This document shows positions 54,065 through 62,016 of a DNA stretch of 64,000 nt, piece after piece. The notes under the pieces are model-generated. The model worked only from the letters and a program-made list of their open reading frames with translations. It was not told the origin of the DNA and made no database searches. The position numbers and the translations under genes were made by a program. This stretch comes from Competibacter sp963695105. Lineage in GTDB: Bacteria; Pseudomonadota; Gammaproteobacteria; Competibacterales; Competibacteraceae. The DNA is taken from assembly GCA_963695105.1 (NCBI GenBank), contig CAVOGC010000019.1, positions 10,769 to 74,768 on the forward strand. The letters run 5' to 3'. The first letter of the stretch is position 1. Every line of letters begins with the position of its first letter.

Positions 54065-54868
54065 ATGAAAGCCGCCGCGCGGGGTGGATTTTGGCGGGTT
54101 GTCGAGGGCTCGGGCGCGTCGCTGACCGGCCCCTTGGCGCGATTGCTGGAGGAGTTGGATTTCCTGGCCATCGTGCTGATCAGCGCCGGTTTGGTCACGC
54201 GGGGGCAGTGGCGGTTTCTGCTCAGGCATACCTTGCAGCAGATCTATTTCACGGCGGTGCAAAGAGCGTACATCTTCACCGTCGTCGGCCTGATTATCGG
54301 CGCCTTGATGGCGTTGCCGCTCATCGTGTTCGGCATTCGCGACCCCCAGTTGCTGGGGCGCATCATGCATATCATGATGTATCATCAGCTCGATCCCATT
54401 CTGGCGGGCTTGTTCGTGGCGGGGTTGTCGGGCGCGGCCATCACCGCCGAACTGGGCGAACTCAAGGCGAATCAGGCCATTGAGCATTTGGCCGCGATGG
54501 GCGTGAACCCGCACGGTTTTTTCGTATTGCCTCGCCTGGTCGGTGTGGTGCTGTCGCTGCTGGTTTTGACCTTCTGGCTGAATGTCGGGGTAACGGTTGG
54601 GGCAGGGGTCATGCTGAATGTCTATCAAAACATCCCGCCGTCGGTTTTCTTTCGGGTTTGCCTGTCGGGGTTGAGCTACGGATCGCTGGTTCTAACCGGC
54701 GGAATGGTGGCCGCGCAGGGCATCCACATCGTCCTGGTGCAGACTCAGCGCGCTTTTCAGGTCCGGGCTTATGTGGATATTCCCCGGGCGCTGCCCAGCG
54801 CGTTCGCGCAGTCCTTCATCGGTTGCCTGATCATCACCCTCCTGGTTTCGCTGCTGCGTTATGGCTGA
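54065..54868 (+). CDS. MlaE-type ABC transporter permease
   Basis: A 267-residue inner-membrane protein with about five helices and the MlaE-family core (DPILAGLFVAGLSGAAITAELGEL, GVNPHGFFVLPRLVGVVLSLLVL). Such permeases pair with an ATPase and an MCE protein to move lipids between membranes. It lies 27 bases after the pseudokinase gene and overlaps the next gene by 8 bases; all point the same way. Confidence 0.88.
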   Translation: MKAAARGGFWRVVEGSGASLTGPLARLLEELDFLAIVLISAGLVTRGQWRFLLRHTLQQIYFTAVQRAYIFTVVGLIIGALMALPLIVFGIRDPQLLGRIMHIMMYHQLDPILAGLFVAGLSGAAITAELGELKANQAIEHLAAMGVNPHGFFVLPRLVGVVLSLLVLTFWLNVGVTVGAGVMLNVYQNIPPSVFFRVCLSGLSYGSLVLTGGMVAAQGIHIVLVQTQRAFQVRAYVDIPRALPSAFAQSFIGCLIITLLVSLLRYG

Positions 54869-55598
54869 GGCCCTGGTGCGACTGCATGGCCTGGGGCTGG
54901 ACCTGCACCCGACGCCGCGCCCTTTCGATTTTCAGGCCATGGCGGGCGAGACATGGATGCTGGTGGGCGCGGTCGGCTCGGGCCGGCGCGAGCTGATTCG
55001 GACCATCGCCGGCCTGGCCACGCCCCGAACCGGCCGCATCGAACTGTTCGGACAGGCCGTGGAGCGAATGGGACCACGCGCCCGCGCCCGCCTGCGTGGC
55101 CGGATCGGGGTGGTGCTGGAACATGCCGGCCTGGTGCCGGCCTGGAGCGTGTTTGAAAATCTGGCGTTGTTGGTGCGTTACCACCGCCTGGCGCCGGTCG
55201 GCCAAGTTGAGGATTATGTGACGACTTTCGTGGAGTCCTGCCGGTTGTCGCCGGCGATCCTGGCGCGGCCGGCCAGCGAGCTGTCGCCGCTGGAAAGCAG
55301 TTGGATCGGTTTGCTGCGGGCGCTGGTCATCAAGCCCGGACTGCTGCTGGTCAGCACCTATCTGCCGCAGGAAACCCTGGTGGCGGGCTACAGCGTGTGG
55401 GCGTTTTTCGAAGAGGTGGTCGCGCCGATGCAGATGACGATCATGGTCGATGCCGGTCCACGGGCGCTGCCGGTGGACCCGGAGACGCGCCTGCTGGTCA
55501 TGGATCGGGGAACGCTGCTGGCGGCGGGTGGGGCCGGGGATCTGGCCGGGCATCCGGATGCGCTGGTCAGTCGCTTCGCGCGTTTCGGTCATGCTTGA
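54861..55598 (+). CDS. Degenerate MlaF-like ABC ATPase
   Basis: A 245-residue ABC ATPase fold (VFENLALLVRYH and IGVVLEHAGLVPAWS match MlaF) that has lost every catalytic motif. Walker A is GAVGSGRR (36-43) with K and S/T replaced by arginine; the signature LSGGQ is LSPLE (141-145); Walker B is LLLVSTYL (161-168) without the DE pair; and no H-loop histidine is seen. It should not hydrolyse ATP. The gene overlaps both neighbours by 8 bases, so it is kept in frame and expressed, not a decaying pseudogene. Confidence 0.82.
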   Translation: MAEALVRLHGLGLDLHPTPRPFDFQAMAGETWMLVGAVGSGRRELIRTIAGLATPRTGRIELFGQAVERMGPRARARLRGRIGVVLEHAGLVPAWSVFENLALLVRYHRLAPVGQVEDYVTTFVESCRLSPAILARPASELSPLESSWIGLLRALVIKPGLLLVSTYLPQETLVAGYSVWAFFEEVVAPMQMTIMVDAGPRALPVDPETRLLVMDRGTLLAAGGAGDLAGHPDALVSRFARFGHA

Positions 55599-56706
55599 GA
55601 ACTTGATTAGCGCCCGCTACCGGTTCTACCAGCGGGCGGTGGGCTTGCTGGTCCTGGCCACGCTGGGCGTGCTGTTTGCCATGCTGTGGATGGCTAACCG
55701 CCAGTTCGTGTTTTTCAGTCAGACCTACCGTCTGTACGGATTTCTCGACAACGTCAGGAACATCCAGAGAGCCACCCCGGTCACACTGGCGGGGTTGAAG
55801 GTCGGCGAGGTGTACAACCTGACGATCACCGACTACAACCAGATTCGCATCGAACTGATTCTCGACCGGGAATACCAGCCGCGCATCCGCGAGGATTCGG
55901 CCGCCCAAGTCAAGACCGATCTGTTGGGCAGCGCCCGCATCGAAATCAATATGGGTAACCCCGCGCAGTCGGTGTTGCGGGATGGGGCCGACATTCCCTT
56001 TCTACGTGCTCCCGATCTGGACGCCTTGATCAAGCAGGCTCAGGAGCAGTTGACCCAGGTTTCCGTCGTGCTGGCCAACGTCCGGGACATCACCGAGGAG
56101 CTCAAGAAGCCCGAGGGCGGGTTGCTGGGGGCGCTGGATGCCTTTGCCCGGGTCACGCAGGAGTTTTCGACCCGGTTGTCTGGTTACCTGCAACGGATCG
56201 ATGGTGTCCTGCGCGACGCGGCCGAACTGAGCGGGCAACTCGGTCCCCTGCTGCGGGAACTGACGGCCGTCAGCCGGGAAGCGAGTCGCTCGGCCGCGGA
56301 TCTGGCCGCGGTCGGCGCGCGGATTCGCGAAGGTCAGGGAGTGCTCGGCGGCATGACCGACAGCAACAGCCCGCTTTCTCGCGACGTGGCGGCGAGCACG
56401 CGCAAATTGCGGGCGGTACTGACGGGATTGGAGAAACTGACCGACCGGCTGCCGGTTTATGGCCAGCAGGTGGAGCGGATCCTGCAACAAACCGAACGAA
56501 TGACGACCAAGCTGGCCGAAGCCAGCTCGCAGGTGCCTGGATTGATCGACAAGAGCCGATTGGTGGCCGAGGACGTGGATGACATGGTCGGCGGAATCAA
56601 ACGCAGCGCGTTGCTTCAAATCCTGAATCCGGCGGAACCGGGCCGGCGCCTGCTGGAAGCGCCCCGGGATACCGAATGGTCCGCGCCCGCCTCACCGTCC
56701 CCCTGA
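55591..56706 (+). CDS. MlaD-type MCE domain protein
   Basis: A 371-residue protein with one N-terminal helix (about 15-35, LVLATLGVLFAMLWM) and a single periplasmic MCE domain (about 45-120: GFLDNVRNIQRATPVTLAGLKVGEVYNL). A long helical region follows (130-345, heptad-like), as in MlaD/PqiB-type lipid-transfer proteins. ATG 55591 overlaps the ATPase gene by 8 bases. With the permease it may form a lipid-transfer or lipid-sensing complex. Confidence 0.87.
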   Translation: MLENLISARYRFYQRAVGLLVLATLGVLFAMLWMANRQFVFFSQTYRLYGFLDNVRNIQRATPVTLAGLKVGEVYNLTITDYNQIRIELILDREYQPRIREDSAAQVKTDLLGSARIEINMGNPAQSVLRDGADIPFLRAPDLDALIKQAQEQLTQVSVVLANVRDITEELKKPEGGLLGALDAFARVTQEFSTRLSGYLQRIDGVLRDAAELSGQLGPLLRELTAVSREASRSAADLAAVGARIREGQGVLGGMTDSNSPLSRDVAASTRKLRAVLTGLEKLTDRLPVYGQQVERILQQTERMTTKLAEASSQVPGLIDKSRLVAEDVDDMVGGIKRSALLQILNPAEPGRRLLEAPRDTEWSAPASPSP

Positions 56707-56735
56707 CCGCCGGGTGGTGGCGCGATGGCCGGCGG

Positions 56736-57626
56736 ATGGCGAGCATGACGCTGAGGCGCGGCCGGGGCGCGGTGCTGCTGGCGGTCGGGTTGCTGTTGGG
56801 GCTGGCGGCGTGCGGCGGCCCGACGCCAACCCCGTTGCAGTCGCAGTACCAGCGCAGCGAGGAGCGGGCGCTGCGTCATCATGCGAGAGGCGAATTGCCG
56901 CGAGCCTTGCAGGGGTTCCAGGACAGCCTGCGCTGGGCCGAAATCGCCGACGACCGTCCGGCGATCGTGGCGCAGGCCCTGAATGTAGGCGCGGTCGCGC
57001 TGGCGCTGGGCGAGTGGTCGCTGGCGGAACGGAACTTGCGCAAGGTGCTGCTGGTGGCGGCGGCGTTGCCGGATCCCGCAAGCCTGTTGCGGGCGCGTTT
57101 GGGTCTTGCGGAGATTCAGTTGCGGCGCGGCCGATTCGCGGCCGCGCGGACGGAATTCCAACGCGCGCTGGACGAGGGGCGCGAGCAGCGGGACAATGCC
57201 GCGGTACTGGCGGCGCTGAACGGTTTGGGTTTGGCTTACAAGGGCTTGGAGCAAGTGCGTGAAGCGCGGCGGGCCTTGGGCGAGGCCGAGTCGCTAGCGC
57301 GTTCCAGCGGGGAGAAACGGTTGCTGGCGGCGACGCTGGCCAATCGGGCCAGCCTGGCGCTGCATGCCGGCGAAACCAGCCAGGTCGGGTCCTGGCTTGC
57401 GGAGGCCGTCGATCTGGATCGGGAAGCCGAAAACCTCCCCGGTCTGGCGCACGATCTGGCTCTGCTGGCACGGGTGCGCCAGGAACAGGGCGATCCGCGC
57501 GCCGCGCTGGAGCTTTACCGGCAGGCTCGAACCATCGCCCGGCATACCGGCCAACAGGTTCAGGCCCAGGAGTACGAGCAGGCTATCGGTCTGCTGGAAC
57601 GCGAATCCAGTGTGCCTTTGCGGTAG
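56736..57626 (+). CDS. TPR-repeat lipoprotein
   Basis: A 296-residue lipoprotein (lipobox LAACGG near residue 25, after a hydrophobic signal) composed of tetratricopeptide-like helical pairs from about 45 to 285, with small-residue patterns such as ALNVGAVALALGEWSLAERN and LGLAEIQLRRGRFAAARTEF. TPR proteins mediate protein contacts. It overlaps the end of the MCE gene if the longer frame is used; ATG 56736 is chosen to place the signal peptide at the start. Comparable in position to TagQ-type lipoproteins. Confidence 0.75.
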   Translation: MASMTLRRGRGAVLLAVGLLLGLAACGGPTPTPLQSQYQRSEERALRHHARGELPRALQGFQDSLRWAEIADDRPAIVAQALNVGAVALALGEWSLAERNLRKVLLVAAALPDPASLLRARLGLAEIQLRRGRFAAARTEFQRALDEGREQRDNAAVLAALNGLGLAYKGLEQVREARRALGEAESLARSSGEKRLLAATLANRASLALHAGETSQVGSWLAEAVDLDREAENLPGLAHDLALLARVRQEQGDPRAALELYRQARTIARHTGQQVQAQEYEQAIGLLERESSVPLR

Positions 57627-57768
57627 GGACAGGTAAAATTGTCCGTGGAAAGCGATGGGTCCGAATGAAGCCGCCCAGTTTGTTTTCAGAATTTTTGGAA
57701 TATTCGGGAGGGCCGCGCGGCTCTGCCAGAAGCGCCTGAAGGTGCTCGCCGATACACGATAGGATGCC

Positions 57769-59730
57769 ATGACCAAGAAATCCAACACGCTACCCGTCGG
57801 TTATCGCCTGCATCAGTACCGCATCGAAGCGGTGCTGGGCGCGGGTGGATTTGGGATCACCTACAAGGCCGTGCATGAGGCGCTGCAAACCCGGGCGGCG
57901 GTTAAGGAATACTTTCCGGTGGAATGGTCCTACCGGGACCGCAACGATATCAATGTCCTGGCCAACACCCAGGGCACGTTGCCGACCTCCGAGGTCGGCG
58001 AGGAAGCCTGCTACGCCTGGGGCCTGGAGCGGTTTCTCAACGAGGCCCGGATCCTGGCCCAGGTTAACCATCCCGGCGTGGTGCGGGTGCGGGACTTCTT
58101 CGAGGGGAATGGCACCGCCTATATCGTGATGGACTATGAAGACGGCGAAGCGCTCAGCCAGCTTTTGCAGCGGGAAAAGACCCTGCCGGAAGAGCGGGTC
58201 CGCCGCCTGGTCGACGATGTGTTGCCGGCGCTGAAGGCGGTGCATGACCAGGGCTACCTGCATCGCGATCTGAAACCCGCCAATCTTTATCTCCGCTCGG
58301 ATAACCGCACCATCCTGATCGATTTCGGCGCGGCCCGTCAGGCGCTGGGCCGACGCAGCAAAAGCGTCACCAGCGTGTTTTCACCGGGTTACTCGCCGAT
58401 CGAGCAATATTTGGTCGATGGGAAGGGTTACGGCCCGTGGACCGATATTTACGCCCTGGGCGCGGTGCTGTATCACTGCGTGACCGGCGCCGCGCCGATC
58501 GAGGCGCCGGCGCGAGTGCTCGACGATCCGCTGCGCCCCGCGGAGGAAGCCGCGGCCGGGCGATACAACCCGACTTTGCTGCGACTGATCGACCGGGCCA
58601 TGGCGGTTCGGCCGGAGAGGCGGTTCCAATCGATCGAGCAAATGCGGATGGCCCTGGAGACCCCGCTGGAAGATAGCGGCGAGCGCACGGTCAAGCTGGA
58701 GCTGCCGTTGCGCCCCGATTTGCATCGCAGCGGTGAAAAGCCTCGTCCGGCGGTTGTCGAGCCGGCGCGGCAACCGTCGCCGCCGGTGCGGCCTCGACGG
58801 GAGGGATGGCGTTGGGGAATCGGAATTCTGACCATATTGGCGGTGGTGGGGGGTGGGGTCGCGTATTGGCTGACGGGTCCGCCGACACCCTCGAACGGTT
58901 CGCCCACCGAGCCGGATAAGCCGCCTTTGCCTCCCAAGCCGGCGCCGCCGGCCAACCCGCGACCCGGCCAGGTCTACACCGATCCCGAAACCGATATGGC
59001 GTTCGTCTGGGTGCCGCCCGGCTGCTTCGGCATGGGCAGCCCGGAAACCGAAAAAGATCGCAGCGCCAACGAAGTGCCGCACCAGGTTTGCCTCAAGGGC
59101 TTCTGGATGGGCAAGTATGAAGTCACCAATAACCAGTATCTACGGTTTGACGCCAATCACGACAGCGGCGGCTACGACGCCCACGATCTGAACGCGTCCG
59201 AGCAGCCGGTGGTGCGGGTCAAGTGGCAGGAGGCGATCACTTACGCCGACTGGTTGTCGGAAAAGACCGGCCTGCGCTTCCGCCTGCCGACCGAGGCGGA
59301 ATGGGAGTATGCGGCACGCGCCGGAAAGACGATTTCCCGCGACTGGGGCGAAGACTCGAATCGAGCATGCCGTTACGCCAACATCTACGATGCAACCGCC
59401 AAGAAAGCCCTGCAATTTAACTGGGCCAATTATCCTTGCGACGATGGTCAGGCCGTGGCCGCGCCGGTGGGCAAGTACGAGGCCAACGCGTTTGGTTTGC
59501 ACGACATGCTGGGTAACGCCGCCGAATGGACCTGCTCCGATTACGATAGCGCTTACTCGGGCGGCGAGGCTCAGTGCGCCGATCGGAACGCCACGATGGG
59601 GGGGCGCCGGATGTTGCGGGGCGGGTCATGGTCGGATTATCCGGGTCTGGTGCGGTTCGCCTATCGGTTTCCCGCGTCCCCGGAATACGGGAAATTCGAT
59701 CTTGGATTCCGGTTGGTGCTGGAGCCATGA
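57769..59730 (+). CDS. Membrane Ser/Thr kinase fused to FGE-sulfatase domain
   Basis: A 653-residue PpkA-like kinase. All catalytic motifs are intact: GAGGFG (24-29), K46 in AAVKEYF, HRDLKPANL (165-173), DFG (185-187). A Pro-rich linker leads to one membrane helix (about 348-369), then a second Pro-rich stretch and a periplasmic FGE-sulfatase domain (about 405-653: MAFVWVPPGCFGMGSPETEKD, LPTEAEWEYAARAG, GNAAEWTCSDY, LRGGSWSD). Like the other FGE domain it lacks the C-terminal cysteine pair. Same domain order as the pseudokinase protein, so the two are probably paralogues. Overlaps the next ORF in an ATGA junction. Confidence 0.9.
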   Translation: MTKKSNTLPVGYRLHQYRIEAVLGAGGFGITYKAVHEALQTRAAVKEYFPVEWSYRDRNDINVLANTQGTLPTSEVGEEACYAWGLERFLNEARILAQVNHPGVVRVRDFFEGNGTAYIVMDYEDGEALSQLLQREKTLPEERVRRLVDDVLPALKAVHDQGYLHRDLKPANLYLRSDNRTILIDFGAARQALGRRSKSVTSVFSPGYSPIEQYLVDGKGYGPWTDIYALGAVLYHCVTGAAPIEAPARVLDDPLRPAEEAAAGRYNPTLLRLIDRAMAVRPERRFQSIEQMRMALETPLEDSGERTVKLELPLRPDLHRSGEKPRPAVVEPARQPSPPVRPRREGWRWGIGILTILAVVGGGVAYWLTGPPTPSNGSPTEPDKPPLPPKPAPPANPRPGQVYTDPETDMAFVWVPPGCFGMGSPETEKDRSANEVPHQVCLKGFWMGKYEVTNNQYLRFDANHDSGGYDAHDLNASEQPVVRVKWQEAITYADWLSEKTGLRFRLPTEAEWEYAARAGKTISRDWGEDSNRACRYANIYDATAKKALQFNWANYPCDDGQAVAAPVGKYEANAFGLHDMLGNAAEWTCSDYDSAYSGGEAQCADRNATMGGRRMLRGGSWSDYPGLVRFAYRFPASPEYGKFDLGFRLVLEP

Positions 59731-59774
59731 CAAGCATGATGGTCGGCTGTTCGGCCGGCGGCGGAGGAAAGGGT

Positions 59775-61931
59775 GTGGACAGAGTCATTCTCAAACTCTT
59801 GAAGCCAATGCTGGCGCTGTTTCTCGTGCTGGCGATTTGGTTGCCGGGGTCGGCGCGGGCGGCGGATAGACCGCCCGAGCGGATGACGGCGACGGTGATC
59901 GAATTCGCGGTGCGCGGCGGTCTGAACGAACAGGCCGGGGCAATCATCGCCGACCTGATGATGTCGGCGATCGCCAATACCGGCCGCTTCACCTTGAAAG
60001 ATCGCTTGCCGCTATCGGCGGCGGCCAAGATCGCCAAGGCTCAGGAATTCGGCTCCACCGGCCTGCTCGATCCCAAGACCGCCGCCGAATTGGGCCGGCT
60101 GTATGGGGTGGACGCCGTGGTGACCGGGGGCGTGTACAAGCTGGGCGATCTAATCACCGTCACGGCGCGGTTGATCGACACCAAGACCGCGTCCTTGCTG
60201 CGTAGCGGCCAGATCCAGGGCAAGGATATCGATACCATTCAGATCAAGGTCAACGAACTGGCGGCCATGATCACGGCGCCGCCGCCGGTGGCGCCGACCT
60301 ATGCTCTGACGGTCAAGACCGATCCGCCCAGCGCCGGCGTCCGTCTCTTGAACAGTCAGACCCCGTATCAGCCGGGAGTCCGGCTGCCGTCTGGAAACTA
60401 CGACATCGAAGTGACGCAACCGGGCTATGCGACCCGCAAGGAAACGGTGCGGATCGCGGACCGCGATGTGGCGCTCAACATTACGCTGGAAAAAGCCAGA
60501 TACGGGTTGACCGTCCGTCCGGAACCGGCGGACGCGCAAATACGACTGCTGAACAGTCCAATCGCCTATCAACCCGGTGTGCAACTGGTTCCCGGTGATT
60601 ATCAGATCGAAGTGACTCGGGACGGCTACGCATCTCGCAAGTTTCCGTTGAAAATCGTGGACAGCGAAGTCACCGTGCCGGTGACCCTGGCCAAGCTGGA
60701 GCCGCCGCGGCCAGTTCAGTATCGTTTGACCGTGCAGGTCGATCCTCCGCAGGCCAAGGTGCGATTGTTGAATCAAAGGACCGACTATCGACCTGGGGTG
60801 GAGCTGAACCCCGGCAGCTACACGGTAGAGGTCAGTCAGCCCGGCTACGAGACCCGGCAGGTGGCGGTTCGGATCGTCGACAGCGACTTGACGGTGCCGG
60901 TGGCGCTGGTCAAGCAGCCCGAGCCCGAGCAGCCGACGCTATATCGGCTGACGGTGCGCGCCGACCCGGCGGACGCCCGAATCCGGCTGCTGGGCATTCG
61001 GCCGGTTTACCAGCCCGGCATCCAACTGGCGCCCGGCAGCTACACGGTCGAAGTTTCCCGGTCGGGTTATGAAACCAAGCAGATGGCGGTGCGGATCGCC
61101 GACAGCGACGTGACGGTGCCGGTGGCGCTCACCAAACAGCCGGAGCCGGAACGCCCGACACTATATCGGCTGACGGTGCGCGCCGACCCGGCGGACGCCC
61201 GAATCCGGCTGCTGGGCATTCGGCCGGTTTACCAGCCCGGCATCCAACTGGCGCCCGGCAGCTACACGGTCGAAGTTTCCCGGTCGGGTTATGAAACCAA
61301 GCAGATGGCGGTGCGGATCGCCGACAGCGACGTGACGGTGCCGGTGGCGCTGGTCAAGCAGCCCGAACTGACCCGCTACCGGTTGTTGGTGCGCCCCACG
61401 CCCTCGAACGCCCGGGTGCGGCTGGTCGATTCTTCTTTCACTTACCGCTCCGGTATGCAATTGCCACCCGGCAGCTACACGGTGGAGGTTTCCCGGTCGG
61501 GCTATGAAACCCGGCAGGTGACGGCGCGGATCGTCGATAGTGATGTCACTTTGCCGGTCGAGCTTGACAGAGTGGCGTCGGTCGCGCCGCCATCCGCGCC
61601 ATCCGCGCCGCCCTCGCGGGCTGGGGCATGGCGGATCGGTTCCGTGCGTGTGGACGGCTGGCTGAGCGGCGCTGATCGTTCCGAGGTCATGCGGGTGTTG
61701 AACGGCTATGTCGGACAGACGGTGACGCGGCAAACGCTATTGAGCGGCGCGATGCAGGTTTATCGAACCACGGGCGTGACGTTGAGCTTTGCGGTGCGCA
61801 ACAGCGCGTCCGGTTCGGCGGATTTGTCGGCGCGGATTGCCGGGCGGATACGGCGATCCTATGAAAGCTCGGTCCCCATCATTACGCCCAGTCAGTTGGA
61901 AAATTCCGGGTTCGGGGTGTCGGTCGAGTGA
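59775..61931 (+). CDS. Exported PEGA-repeat protein with CsgG/FlgO-like N-domain
   Basis: A 718-residue protein. GTG 59775 is chosen because GGAGG lies 8 bases upstream and it gives a clean signal peptide (VDRVILKLLKPMLALFLVL, cut near SARA-AD); an ATG at 59727 in the kinase-stop overlap is an alternative. A CsgG/FlgO-like domain follows (about 35-160, FGSTGLLDPKTAAELGRLYG), then six PEGA-type beta repeats (about 175-620, LTVRADPADARIRLLG, PGSYTVEVSRSGYETKQ) and a C-terminal domain. Repeats 4 and 5 are identical at DNA level over 191 bases. PEGA domains are surface adhesion or scaffold modules. Confidence 0.8.
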   Translation: MDRVILKLLKPMLALFLVLAIWLPGSARAADRPPERMTATVIEFAVRGGLNEQAGAIIADLMMSAIANTGRFTLKDRLPLSAAAKIAKAQEFGSTGLLDPKTAAELGRLYGVDAVVTGGVYKLGDLITVTARLIDTKTASLLRSGQIQGKDIDTIQIKVNELAAMITAPPPVAPTYALTVKTDPPSAGVRLLNSQTPYQPGVRLPSGNYDIEVTQPGYATRKETVRIADRDVALNITLEKARYGLTVRPEPADAQIRLLNSPIAYQPGVQLVPGDYQIEVTRDGYASRKFPLKIVDSEVTVPVTLAKLEPPRPVQYRLTVQVDPPQAKVRLLNQRTDYRPGVELNPGSYTVEVSQPGYETRQVAVRIVDSDLTVPVALVKQPEPEQPTLYRLTVRADPADARIRLLGIRPVYQPGIQLAPGSYTVEVSRSGYETKQMAVRIADSDVTVPVALTKQPEPERPTLYRLTVRADPADARIRLLGIRPVYQPGIQLAPGSYTVEVSRSGYETKQMAVRIADSDVTVPVALVKQPELTRYRLLVRPTPSNARVRLVDSSFTYRSGMQLPPGSYTVEVSRSGYETRQVTARIVDSDVTLPVELDRVASVAPPSAPSAPPSRAGAWRIGSVRVDGWLSGADRSEVMRVLNGYVGQTVTRQTLLSGAMQVYRTTGVTLSFAVRNSASGSADLSARIAGRIRRSYESSVPIITPSQLENSGFGVSVE
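60939..61129 (+). repeat. 191-bp exact tandem repeat, unit 1
   Basis: Identical base for base to 61161-61351; period 222 bases (74 codons), inside the PEGA protein. Confidence 0.92.
61161..61351 (+). repeat. 191-bp exact tandem repeat, unit 2
   Basis: Second copy of the unit at 60939. The joining segments between units differ by a few bases (ACG versus ACA codon and linker), so the copies are not an assembly duplicate of one exact span. Confidence 0.92.
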
Positions 61932-61966
61932 TGCGGCCGGACCCGGTCTCTCTTCTCCATCCAGGA

Positions 61967-61996
61967 GCGCGGGTTGGTGTCTGAACCAACCCGCGC
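61967..61996. terminator. Strong hairpin between convergent genes
   Basis: A 12-bp perfect stem (61967-61978 / 61985-61996) with a 6-base loop, in the 85-base gap between the PEGA gene and the malic enzyme gene. There is no T tract on either side, so it may slow rather than end transcription. Confidence 0.5.
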
Positions 61997-62016
61997 CGGG
62001 TACCGACCGCTCCCGG

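Noticed and set aside
51575..54628. A 1017-codon minus-strand frame opposite the pseudokinase gene
   Set aside because: Antisense shadow with low-complexity composition; the sense strand shows clear kinase-like and FGE domains.
49526..61931. A type VI secretion locus
   Set aside because: Kinase, phosphatase and FGE parts fit, but no sheath, baseplate, ClpV, IcmF or DotU genes are present in the window.
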